This document shows positions 22,193 to 31,800 of a stretch of DNA of 64,000 nt, in pieces (position 1 is the stretch's first letter; each line of letters begins with the position of its first letter). The stretch comes from Paraspadella gotoi (taxonomy: Eukaryota > Chaetognatha). The stretch spans positions 25,683,293-25,747,292 of the forward strand of contig CM119267.1 in NCBI GenBank assembly GCA_051294375.1. The letters are read 5' to 3'. The notes under the pieces were generated by a model. The model was not told the DNA's origin. It was given only the letters and a program-made list of their open reading frames with translations, and searched no databases. The translations under genes and the position numbers were made by a program.

Positions 22193-23555
22193 ATGACCAC
22201 CATATCCTCTTCCCTTTTCAACCTGACGAGCCGCTTCGAGGAGATCGAAGGTTCCATGTGCGACCTGATGCTGGAGACAGTCCTCAAACTGTCCGCGCTG
22301 ACTCAGTCCCGCGTGTTTCTCTGCGTGGAGTCGGCGTCGTCGTCCCCTAAGCGCCGCATATGCGGATCCGGTGATATGCTCGACTCTTTCGTCGCCGGCT
22401 CAATGCGACCCTGCGACGCTGACGTGATCGTCGAGTTGGCAGCTTCGACGTTTCGATTGCGGGAACGCCCTTTGTCGAACGGGACGACAAAAGGAAAACA
22501 GAAGCGTTCCTGGGCGGATAATTATCCTTTGACGCCGGTGGAAGACCAGGATTGGCAACCTTCTGCGTCCAAGAAAAAGGCGCAAGGGTTTCCGGTTGAA
22601 TCGCCGCAAACGCCATTCGATCCTTGGACGACGCACTTGGAGGTCGACGAGCGAGTTGGCGGCGCCGCCCGCTTCGGCGCCGGAGTCGAGATCGTCGTCG
22701 CCGCCAAAAGAGAGATCGAAGAACTCGTCATCGACGACGACGCCCAGTTAGGAGACGGCGTCGTAGAGATTAAATGTGGCGTCGTTTCGAACTCTTCCGT
22801 CAACGCCGGATTGGACTCCTTGACGAACGACGCCGTGGAGTCCTTGGCAGTGTTGTCCGATAGGCGCGCGGCCAAGATCCTCGCTTTGCAAAGCATCACT
22901 GATCCTTGGCTCGCATTTCGAAAAGGCTCAGCTGAGAATAGAATTTTTGCTTCAGTCTTCTACGATTTCGGCAAAAGGTTCGGCCTCCTGGTTCTTAAAT
23001 ATTTATTAAAAACAATAAACATTTTTCTTCGTCATTTTGTCTTTTAATGATTTTTATGTGGCAGTACGACTTGAAGCTGTTCATCCTCACCCTCTTCTTA
23101 ATGGTGTACAAAATCATCTCAACCGTGAGTCCCGTTCAATCTCTGGGTACCCCAGTTCTGTGAAGGGACCGCGTTAAAAACGCCAGTGAGGCGGCCTTTG
23201 AGGGTCCGTAGCCCCTGGTATCACAGTAATTCCTCCCATTGCCATAATTCCCACTTTTCCTGTTCTAAGCTTCGCCCTGGAAAACCACGACGATCCCGAC
23301 CCGATGGGCAATCGCAGCCGCGAAATCTTTTTTCAACATCTCAACGAGTTCGTGAAGCGTAACTTCACTCGGTTCGTCCTCGATCGTCGCGTCGGCAATC
23401 CCATTGTCGGCACCGAAGAGGATTGCCTCAAGTCCTACTCGGCGCTGGGGTTCATGAGGAAAATCGCTCGGACTGGATTCATGACGGTCATCAAGCGGTT
23501 GGAGGAAAAAAGGAGCAAAGGGAAAACCAGAACCTCGTCGTCCTCTTCGAGATGA
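22193..23555 (+). CDS. Paralogue C of the unrecognised two-module gene family
   Basis: Exons 22193-22977 and 23270-23555 (356 codons). The junction is AG/C, giving FGK-S-FALENHDDPDP, and the phase fits. The N module reads LMLETVLKLSALTQSRVFLC, VESAS, RRICGSGDMLDSFVAG. The middle is long and acidic, with Lys-rich patches. The C module is KILALQSITDPWLAFRKGSA, ENRIFASVFYDFGK, then EIFFQHLNEFVKRNFTRFVL, NPIVGTEEDCLKSYSALGFM, RKIARTGF and a basic Ser/Lys tail. Compared with B and D all signature positions are kept, so it looks functional. The 292-bp intron consists largely of a decayed family-B solo LTR. Function unknown; a nuclear role is only inferred from charge. Confidence 0.82.
23057..23248 (+). 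mobile_element. Decayed solo LTR of TRIM family B
   Basis: The segment starts GTGGCAGTACGACTTG and ends TCCTCCCATTGCCATAA, matching the LTRs at 19062 and 19537 with many substitutions and deletions. The box B region survives as GTTCAATCTCTGGG. It makes up most of paralogue C's only intron. Confidence 0.65.
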
Positions 23556-23723
23556 TTTAAGATTTTTTGATGCGACGCGCTGATTTTCTTTCGTCCCATT
23601 TTTTTTTTTTTTTTTCGTAATTAGTATTGTTATTACTTTTTTTTTTGCTGATGCAAATGCGTTTGGTCTGTTCTCGATATTATTATTTATTTAATTTTTA
23701 GTTATTAAACTTTAACGAAGCCC

Positions 23724-24242
23724 ATGACCGAAAAGGAAATTAAGGTGGAGGACCGATTCGATCTCGATCGGGCGGAGGGCTTCGCGATGGAGGAGGACAC
23801 GAACCCCTTTCGACTCGAAGAGGAAGAGGAGGAGGAGGATCTCGACCTCTCGATCTACGGCAACGGTCGACTCGTTAACCCCGCGGCCAGATTCGTCTGC
23901 CAACTTTGCCGACGAGTCTACAAGAATCAGTACGGACTCGACATGCACAAGAAGAATCGTCACTCAAACGTCAAACGATTTCGTTGCCTCAAATGCAACA
24001 AAGACTTTCAACTCTGCTCCAGCCTTTTCGGTCACATCAAGACGGCACACGACGACGAGAAGGGCTACAAATGCAAGGAATGCGGCGAGATCTTCACCGG
24101 AACTCAAAAACTCACGGATCATCAAAAGACGATTCACAGGAAACTTCACCAATGCATTTTGTGCGATAAGAAGTTTCTCAAGTATTGCAGTATCGTCAGT
24201 CATTACAAAGGATATCATCACAACTTGAAAACTAGTTACTAA
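23724..24242 (+). CDS. C2H2 zinc-finger protein, four fingers
   Basis: A single exon of 172 codons. An acidic N terminus (LEEEEEEEDLDLSIY) is followed by four classical fingers: CQLC...H.K.NRH (~residues 54-75), CLKC...H.KTAH (~84-105), CKEC...H.KTIH (~114-134) and CILC...H.KGYH (~141-162). Linkers are short and not of the TGEKP type. It probably binds nucleic acid. It lies between paralogues C and D, about 170 bp after C, and an AG acceptor-like site (TTTAATTTTTAG, 23700-23701) precedes the ATG by 23 bp. No ortholog is recognised. Confidence 0.85.
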   Translation: MTEKEIKVEDRFDLDRAEGFAMEEDTNPFRLEEEEEEEDLDLSIYGNGRLVNPAARFVCQLCRRVYKNQYGLDMHKKNRHSNVKRFRCLKCNKDFQLCSSLFGHIKTAHDDEKGYKCKECGEIFTGTQKLTDHQKTIHRKLHQCILCDKKFLKYCSIVSHYKGYHHNLKTSY

Positions 24243-25450
24243 AATGAGTTGATCAAATTAGTGGATAGCATTTGCAGTTTTTGATTATTTTCTTGGCGAT
24301 CCCGGAGTTGAATTCCCTCGGGGGAGGCTTATGGGAAAACGAAGAGAAAAAAGAGGAGAAAATAAAGTTTGTTTCTTTACGGAAAAAAAAATTTAAGACC
24401 GTAACAACAATGATATTAAAAACGTTTTTAAGCTTCACGAGCTAAGGAATTCTTTTTAATTCTTAAAAAAATTTAATTATAATATTTTTTTTCATTGCCT
24501 TTGATAGATATTTACAAAATAAGTTTTTATAAGTATTTGGATACTAACTTTCAGAGATAGAGAGAGAGGCAATTTTAACCTTGATATCTCTCACTCTCTC
24601 CGAATTATTAAATGACCATTATAATCATAAACAAAATTTTGTTATTTTGTAAATATTATTATTATATTTTTTACAAATTTATTAATATTTAAATAATATT
24701 TTTTGAAATGTTAAATTATTGTATACTTAAGCCGAAACTTAATTTTAAATTTAACTCTAATTTACCCCTAACCCTAATTTACCCCTAACCTTAACTTACC
24801 CCTAACTTATTTTTAACCTTAATTTATTTTTCTAGTTAACCTAAACTTATTGTTAATTTATTCTTAACCATAATTTATTGTAACCTTAATTTTTACCAAA
24901 ATATATATTGGTTGTACCAATTTCATATAACAAAAATAAAAAATCTCTAACTGGTGGGCTCTGGGCCTAACTAAAACTCACGTCTATCGGAAACGGAAAG
25001 GCATGGGAGGTGAATAAGTATATTTCATATCTGGGTTCTATACTCTATCCGAAAATATAAAAAGGTCCAAAAAAAGGGAGAGAGAAAGAGGCGGAGAGAG
25101 AGAGAGAAGATGGACTGAACCTAAACTTGAACGCGGCCCCGAATCCCCGTTAGGAGGATGAGGAGGGAGGAGGAAAAGAAGAGGAGCTGTAGACCCGCGT
25201 AGTCTACCGGCCTTCGATTCTGAAAATATTTAAAAAAATTATATCTGAATTTCTTTATTTTTTTCCCGAAACATCCTCTTTTGTTCCATTTCGTTTCTCT
25301 TATTTTTTCCGTTATAATTCTTTAAGAAAAACCTTGCTCTTCGTTTTCCCATAGGCCTCCAGAGGGCATTGATCTCCAGGAATGCCATTTTCTTTTTGTT
25401 ATTTGTTATCTCAAAAGCAATTGCTTTATTTCGCTCTTATTCAGAGAGCC
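24243..25450. other. Spacer with degenerate CCCTAA-like words and a purine-rich repeat
   Basis: No gene seen. 24755-24890 has loosely repeated words such as TTTACCCCTAACCCTAATTT, which look telomere-like but are too irregular to call. 25005-25200 (AAGTATATTTCATATCTGGG, then GAGAGAGGCGGAGAGAGAG and GGAGGATGAGGAGGGAGGAG) resembles 30940-31145 in part, again suggesting a dispersed repeat. Two AG acceptor-like sites (25371, 25379) lie before paralogue D. Confidence 0.45.
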
Positions 25451-26629
25451 ATGAGCAACAGCAACGCCGGTTTTCAAACGACTTCCCTTTCGGGACTGTC
25501 GACTTATTTGCAGCAGCTTGAGACTTCCTTGACGAGCTTCTTGCTGGAGACGGTGCTGCGGTTCCAGGCGATGACTCGGTCGCGCGTCTTTCTATGTATA
25601 GAGTCGGACGAGCGGAAAGTCTTTTGCGGAACCGATGGCCTCGTCGACGCCTTCATCGCTGGCGATTTGACCTTCGTCGCCGAACGTGACGTCGAGGTGA
25701 CGTTGGAGTCGACGACGACGGCGTTGAGGGAGAGGGTTCCGGCGGACGCTTCGAGGAGAAGGAGTAGGAGAAAAAGGAAGAACGAAGAGGTGGAGACCCA
25801 GACTTCTGCGAAAAAAAAATCCTTGTCGGGAGTCGAGGATTCGAAGGTTGTCATCCTTGTTGTTGTAATTGTTGTTTTATTCTAAACCAGAAAACTATTC
25901 CCTTTTTGCCTTCGATGCTTTTTAGGCCATCGTCGCTCTAAAGTCGGAGCCTTCGACGTTGATTCCGTCTTCAGTCAAAGTGGTAGAGGTCGTCGTTGAC
26001 GACGATGAGGACGACGAGATCGTCTACTTGGTCGACGAGGACAACGACGACAGCTTTGCCTTCGTCGGCGTCGAGTCTCCAGACGCCGCTCACCCTTCTT
26101 TACTCTACGACTCGATTCCCGAAAAAATGTCGGCGAAAATGTCGGCCATCGATTCGATCCAAGACCCGCTCCTAGTCTACAAGAAAGGCTCGGCCGAAAA
26201 CAAGATCCTCGCTTCGATTCTCTACGACTTCGGCAAGATGTTCGGCGTGGCTTGCGCCGAGGAGACAGTTTTGCCCGCCTCCGAAGCCGAGTTCGCCTCT
26301 ATCCACCCGCCTTTGGAGAAGCGGAGGCTTTTTTACATCATGCTTGAACGGTGAGAGCGGAAATTTAATCTACATAGTACATTTTTCTTATTTAAAATCC
26401 ATTATTATTTTTTGAATTTTTCTTATTCAGTTTCATCGCGGAAAACTTGAGTCGATTGACCGTGGACCCGGAAAAGAACCCCTTTGCTGGAACCGAGTCT
26501 GATTGCATGAACGCCAATTCCAAAGTAGCGTACATGAGGAACATCGCGCGCTCTGGCTTTCGGGGAGCCTTTCGCAGGACCATGAGTAGACGATGGAAAA
26601 AAAGGGGCCAGTCTAACTTCGCTTTTTAA
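25451..26629 (+). CDS. Paralogue D of the unrecognised two-module gene family
   Basis: Exons 25451-25846, 25926-26350, 26431-26629 (339 codons; phases 0 and 2; donor GTGAGA and acceptor TTATTCAG at the second intron). The N module reads FLLETVLRFQAMTRSRVFLC, IESDERKVFCGTDGLVDAFI, AGDL, and runs directly into DVEVTLESTTTALRE. The middle has a basic patch (SRRRSRRKRKNEE) and an acidic region (VDDDEDDEIVYLVDEDNDD). The C module is KMSAIDSIQDPLLVYKKGSA, ENKILASILYDFGKMFG, then FIAENLSRLTVDPEKNPFAG, ESDCMNANSKVAYMRNIARS, GFRGAF and an Arg/Lys end. It is closest to B and C. Function unknown. Confidence 0.83.
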
Positions 26630-26750
26630 ATCTTTGTTATCTTTGAGTAAGACGAAGCGAAAAGACTAGTGTTTTCCCTTGCTCAAGTTTGAGAAGATAG
26701 AAAATAGGACTCCTACTGGTCTTCGCCGTTTTTCTCGCTTTTGCTATATA

Positions 26751-27478
26751 GTATACAGAAGGCTTCATATTATACCCCTTTTTTGTGACCAGAACACGTT
26801 CCGAGAAAACTACTGGACCAAATTTATTGAAATTTGGAATGAACAATCCCTATGTAAATACAAATAGAAATATTTGAGGCGAATTTCAATAATTAACCCC
26901 TGAGCCGAGATATGGGCCCTCTGGGGGGTCACCCATTGGGGCAAAAAATGGTCAAAAATTTTTTACAAATATTTAAAATATTTTTGTTTTGAACAGTTGC
27001 ACAGACGTTTACTCTTCCACAAAAATCTATTTATTACTTCAAAAATATTAGTTTACTTTAATTTTAATCTTCATGAACATCAGCTGTTCAAGTCAGATTT
27101 GGAATAATTTTAGAAAATTGGAAGTAAAACGATGAACCATGCATCTTCAAACAATGCTTAGTTATTGAAAATTTATCAATTTTAGTTCTAAAATTTTTGT
27201 TTTATATGTTTAAGATGTCAATGCACCTGATGCTACTAAAAAATATTAAAATAAAAATAAAAATTTAGCCTTTTTTGGCCCCCCAGGGGTCCAGCCCCAG
27301 GACCCTGTATCTCTTGTCAGGGGTTGAATTTCAAAATTCGCCTCGATAGTTCCATTTATATCGTCATTAGGACTGTATATGTAAAATTTCATAAAATTCG
27401 ATCGAGTACTTTGGTAGGAATAGATTCTGGTCACAAAAAAGGGGTACCACATTTTATAATATGAAGCCTTCTGTATAC
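26751..27478. mobile_element. MITE-like element (GTATACAGAAGGCTTCATAT ends), copy 1
   Basis: A 728-bp element with inverted ends: GTATACAGAAGGCTTCATAT on the left and its complement on the right, followed inward by CCCTTTTTTGTGACCAGAA and its counterpart. Second-level symmetry inside (CCCCTGAGCCGAGATATGGG versus CCAGCCCCAGGACCCTGTAT) makes the halves loosely palindromic. A near-complete copy is at 62171-62906, and halves are at 29045-29480, 31205-31421 and 33366-33541. No coding sequence is present. Confidence 0.75.
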
Positions 27479-27821
27479 GCAATACGCCAATAGGACCGTG
27501 TTAATCCTGACGGTATTTATGATTATTTAACCTTTACCCTTATAAAATTCTTTGTGCGATAATTCTTTGTGCCAATACTGCAATAGTCCTTAAAAGGTTT
27601 TTATTTTTATAAAAAGGGAATTTTTCCGTTTTTGGGTTTTTAGTCCGAAAATTTAAAAATAGATTTCGAAATTATGCCAATATATGTTCGTCGTGGCGAT
27701 ATGACTCAGTTTTTAATGACGATCAGTTCGTGGCGTCGGTTTTGACCTTAAATATCGTTTTAGATTCTCATTTAAAACCAACCAGTCTTTTTTATAATTT
27801 TATTTCGTTCGCTTTTAAAAG

Positions 27822-28790
27822 ATGTCGGAAGCGGATTTGAACTTGAGCTCGCTGCCGGCCGCCAGTCGCGTCGAGAGACTTAAACAATACCTGACGAAAT
27901 ATTCGAACAAGTGCACCCCCTCGTCCCACGAGCTGCTGGAAATGGTTCTCTCCTTCAGCGCCTTCGAAGACCAAAAGAATAATTTTTGCCTTTATGTGGA
28001 CGCATTTAACGGCGAGCTCAAAGTTCGTTCTCCTTTGACTTGGGCCTGATGCAATAACGCTTTCATTTTTCTTCTTAAATTCATCTTTTTTTCATTTTTT
28101 ATTTCAGAAAAAACTTCAGGAGAGACTTGAGACTTTCTTGAGCGAAGAACTGGAATCTTCCGATCTCGGAGTCAATCTTGAGAAGATCGATAAACTCGAG
28201 GAAAAGTTTCGTGAGGAAAAGGGCGACATCGGCCGACTCGCATGGAGGCCGAGCAAGGACGTGGAAAAGAATGTTCAAGCATACAGGTTTGCCAACATTT
28301 TCATGTCCTTACAATTTAATATTCTACGGAAATGTACGCAAAACAATGATGATAGCCTCATTTCAAATAATCTTTGATCGTCGCAGAATCGCGGACAAAA
28401 ATATGACGCTATTTCGTCTTATAGTAAAAACGAATTTTGAATTCTCTCACGTTTTCCAAACGATTAAAAACCGAATTCTTAAAATAAACTTTAATGAATG
28501 AAATAGAAGCTTTGTCGTGTGGTAAAACATAAAAGGTATATAAGATGACCCATTGATTCTGTATTTCCTACAGAATTTTAGAGAAGCAACGCTTTCTTTT
28601 GGAATTGAAGAAAGAGCTCGCGGCGACTGAAGACGCGGTCGAAGCTCGACTCAAAACCGTCAAGACGCAAGAAGTTGCCATTTCTCAGAAGAGAAAAAGT
28701 CTGAAGGGAAGCGTCGAGCGACTGGCCCAGTTGCGCCGGGAGACCCTCGTCGATGTCCTGAAGGACGCCAACGAAAAATTCTCGTGTTGA
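27822..28790 (+). CDS. PMF1: PMF1/Nnf1-like kinetochore protein (MIS12 complex subunit)
   Basis: Exons 27822-28022, 28108-28286, 28574-28790 (198 codons, close to PMF1's ~205; phases 0 and 2). PMF1/Nnf1 is one of four subunits of the MIS12 complex that joins inner centromere proteins to NDC80. The supporting features are VNLEKIDKLEEKFRE, then the hallmark LAWRPSKDVEKNV (AWRPSG.PE in PMF1), then a long C-terminal coiled coil (ILEKQRFLLELKKELAATED). The N-terminal half (RLKQYLTKYSNKCTPSSHEL) is helical and weakly similar. I rate the assignment as likely rather than certain; a generic coiled-coil protein is the alternative. The stop lies 99 bp upstream of the GAS41 ATG on the same strand. Confidence 0.68.
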
Positions 28791-28889
28791 CGCCGTTGAC
28801 TCCGGCTTTTTTCTTTGATTTCCATTCGGTTGTTACTTTTTATATCGCTTTTTAAATAGTTTTATTTCTTTTTAGTTTTTTGTTTAAAG

Positions 28890-31800
28890 ATGTTGAAACA
28901 GCGGATTGGTGAATACGGACCCGATTCTGGTGGACGAGTCAAAGGCGTCACTATCATGAAACCCATCGTATTCGGAAATCAGGTCGAGTGATGGTGATGG
29001 CAGATTGACTAGCGTCAATTGTCTCATGGTTAAATATTATAGTGGAGATCCTTGTTATTATTATATAATGCTCTCTCCGTTTTTCTGACCGAGAATCGGT
29101 TCTGACCAAATCATTGAACCAAATTTGATGCGTACAATGGACATATAAATGAGACTATCGAGGCGATTGTAACCGTGTTTTACCCCTGAGCTATGATTCA
29201 GGGCCATGGGGGGAGGTCACTCCAGTTGGGCAAAACTGACCAAAATACTTTTTTAAAAAAGAGACATTTTTTGGGTGGGATCAATTACATTTATGTCCTA
29301 ACTTTGTAGAAAAAACATTTTAAAACGAATTTTCATGAATTTAAATTGATTTTTCGTCCTTTGAAAATGCTGAGACTGTGGCGAATTCTCAATCAAACAT
29401 TTTTGAAGTAATAAATAGGTTTTTGTAGAAAAGTAAATGTCTGTGCAACTGTTCAAAACAAAAATATTTAAAAAATTTGTATTTTAGCGAAAACAAAGTT
29501 TAGATTTGTACTACAACGATTTTTTATTTAATGTGAACAGACATGTTTCGACTCTTGTTCGAGCCTTCATCAGTGTTTTGACAGACTATCAAAATCTTTG
29601 CAAAAATAATAAGTGTGTGAGAGAGAGAGAGACAGAGTTAAAGTTTCCAACAAAGTGGTGAGACAGAATAGTGGTCAGAGGTGAGGACAGGTGAAGGCAA
29701 GGCCAGATTGAGTGAGTTTTTGAAAAGAAGTGAAATGGTCAAACAGAGAGAGAGAGAGAGGTAATATGATACATTTGTGCAATGTACAACAAAGATATAA
29801 GATTTTAAAGTGGAAATAACAATTAGCTAAATAATAAATTAAATTAAATATAGAATTTGAAATGTGAAATATGAAAAATTACATTTGTTAGGGATAATTA
29901 AGTTAAAGAAAAGAAAGGATGAAATATAAGAGATAAGATAGAGCTCAAAATGAGCTGGCCCCCTTTGGTGGAGCAAAGGAGAGACATGGACGATGTGGTC
30001 AGGTCATTAGCGCGTCAATGGTTGAGAGGAGAGTATTACTGAGCTGGTAAATGTCGGGCTGGGGATTGTTCCTTGTGGGAACATTCCTAGTGCTACTCTT
30101 ATGTCTCTCTGGCCTGTTACGCTTGCTGACTGCCCTCTTCTCGCCTGCTGGTGAGATGGGTGGGTGTCCGTTCTTGCTGCTTTCGCGGCAGGAGTGGTGG
30201 ACTCCTCTCCTTCCTCCTGCAGCCGTCGTTTTGGGGGACGCTCGGTCCACAGAGAGAGGGACTGAGTTGCTGCATTTGAAGGAGAGGCATCGCCTGTCCA
30301 TTGCCTGCGCAAGGGTCTCCGCCTGCCTCGTTGAGTGGAGGTAGGGGAGTCATTGTGCGGACGTGGTGGAGGCGGGGCCTTCACCATGCTTTTGATAAGC
30401 GAATCATAGCTTGCAGGGAGATCGAATCGTCCTCCATCACGGTTCAAAGAGGGCTCGAGAGCTTTGATGTAGACTGCCTCTCTAATACCTCTTGAGAACC
30501 AGTTCGGGTCATGGGACAGCACGAGACAGTCTGATTCTCTGAACAGATGGCCTGTATTTGCCGAGTGTTCGGCAATTGCTGACAAGTAGTGACCTCGGGC
30601 GTCACGATAAGGCTTTGTCGATCTGTCAGAGACTTGCCTGTCTCGCCCACGTATGCTGCTGTGCAGGCTTGGTTGCCCTCCCCTGCACAGGCCGCCCAAT
30701 AGACGGCTCCTGATGTTTTCTGTCTGGGAATTTTATCTTTCGGTTTCACCAAATGCTCACGTAGAGAGCCGCGGGTCGTCACTGAAGTGGAGATTCCCTG
30801 CTTTGCCAGCACCCGCACCAATGCTTCAGTGATTCCCTGGTGGTAGGGGAGGGACAAATCTAAACTAACTGATGGGTAGGTCCATCGTCTTTATCTCTCT
30901 ATGAGTAAAGTCAAAGGAAAAGTCCAAAAAATAGGCAAAAAAAGTATATTCTCTGAGAGGGAGCTCGCGAGCTGAAGTAGAACCCAAGACAGAACTAAAA
31001 TCTCTCTCTTTGCTCCTTCTGTCGTCGCTCGATGAGGAGGAAGGGAAAGGGAGGAAAAGAGGCGGAAGAGGAAGAAGAAAAGGTGTCTCGAGCGAGAATG
31101 GGGAAGAGAAATGGGGGAATCCAGTGAAATATACTCATCCCTCTATCTGCTAAACTTTGTTTTCGCTAAAACACCAAAACTCAACAAAACGAAAGGAATA
31201 CCACATTATGGCTAAAAAATTTTTGACCATTTTTTGCCCCAATGGGTGACCCCCCAGAGGGCCCATATCTTGGCTCAGGGGTCAATTATTGAAATTTGCC
31301 TTGATATTTCTATTTGTATTCAGATAGGGATTGTTCATTCCAAATTTCAATAAATTTGATCCAGTAGTTTTCTCGGAACGTGTTTTGATCACAAAAAAGG
31401 GGTACCACATTTTATAATATGAAATTATAATAAAAGACGTTTTAAATTGTTCAAACAACGATTTTATTAGGGTAAGACGGACATGTTTCGGCTTTAATTG
31501 TACAAGCCTTCATCGGCGTCAAAGATGTTTGTGAATTTCAAACAAAGTTTGTGCAAAGGAAAGGAGAGAGAGAGAGAGAAAGAGAGAGAGGGCAAAGTTT
31601 CCAACACAGAGTTGAGAGAAGAATAGTGGTCAGATGTGAGGACAGGTTAAAGTGAGGACAGAATGAGCTAGATTGTGAAAAGAAACTAAATGGTGAAAAA
31701 TTGAGAGAGAGAGAGAGAGATAGAGAGACATTTGAAAGATAATACATTTTTTGTAATGTACAACAAAGATAAATTGTTGAAACTAAAGGTGAAATAAATA

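Larger units (their letters stand above)
29482..31171 (-). mobile_element. Penelope-like element, 5'-truncated, minus strand
   Basis: The minus strand reads a C-terminal Penelope-like protein part (30857 to 30007), a 3' region with CT/GA-rich tracts, then a hammerhead motif (29536-29578) and the conserved tail. The 21 bases at 29482-29502 are an exact inverted repeat of 31151-31171, so the copy has short terminal inverted repeats. The 30880-31145 part is purine-rich and unrelated to the coding region. The reverse transcriptase domain is missing. The copy lies in GAS41 intron 1, opposite to the gene. Confidence 0.75.

Noticed and set aside
24755-24890. Interstitial telomere array (CCCTAA)
   Set aside because: Units are irregular in length and sequence; only a few true CCCTAA words occur.
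30051-30344. Plus-strand 97-codon frame
   Set aside because: Antisense of the Penelope GIY-YIG fragment.
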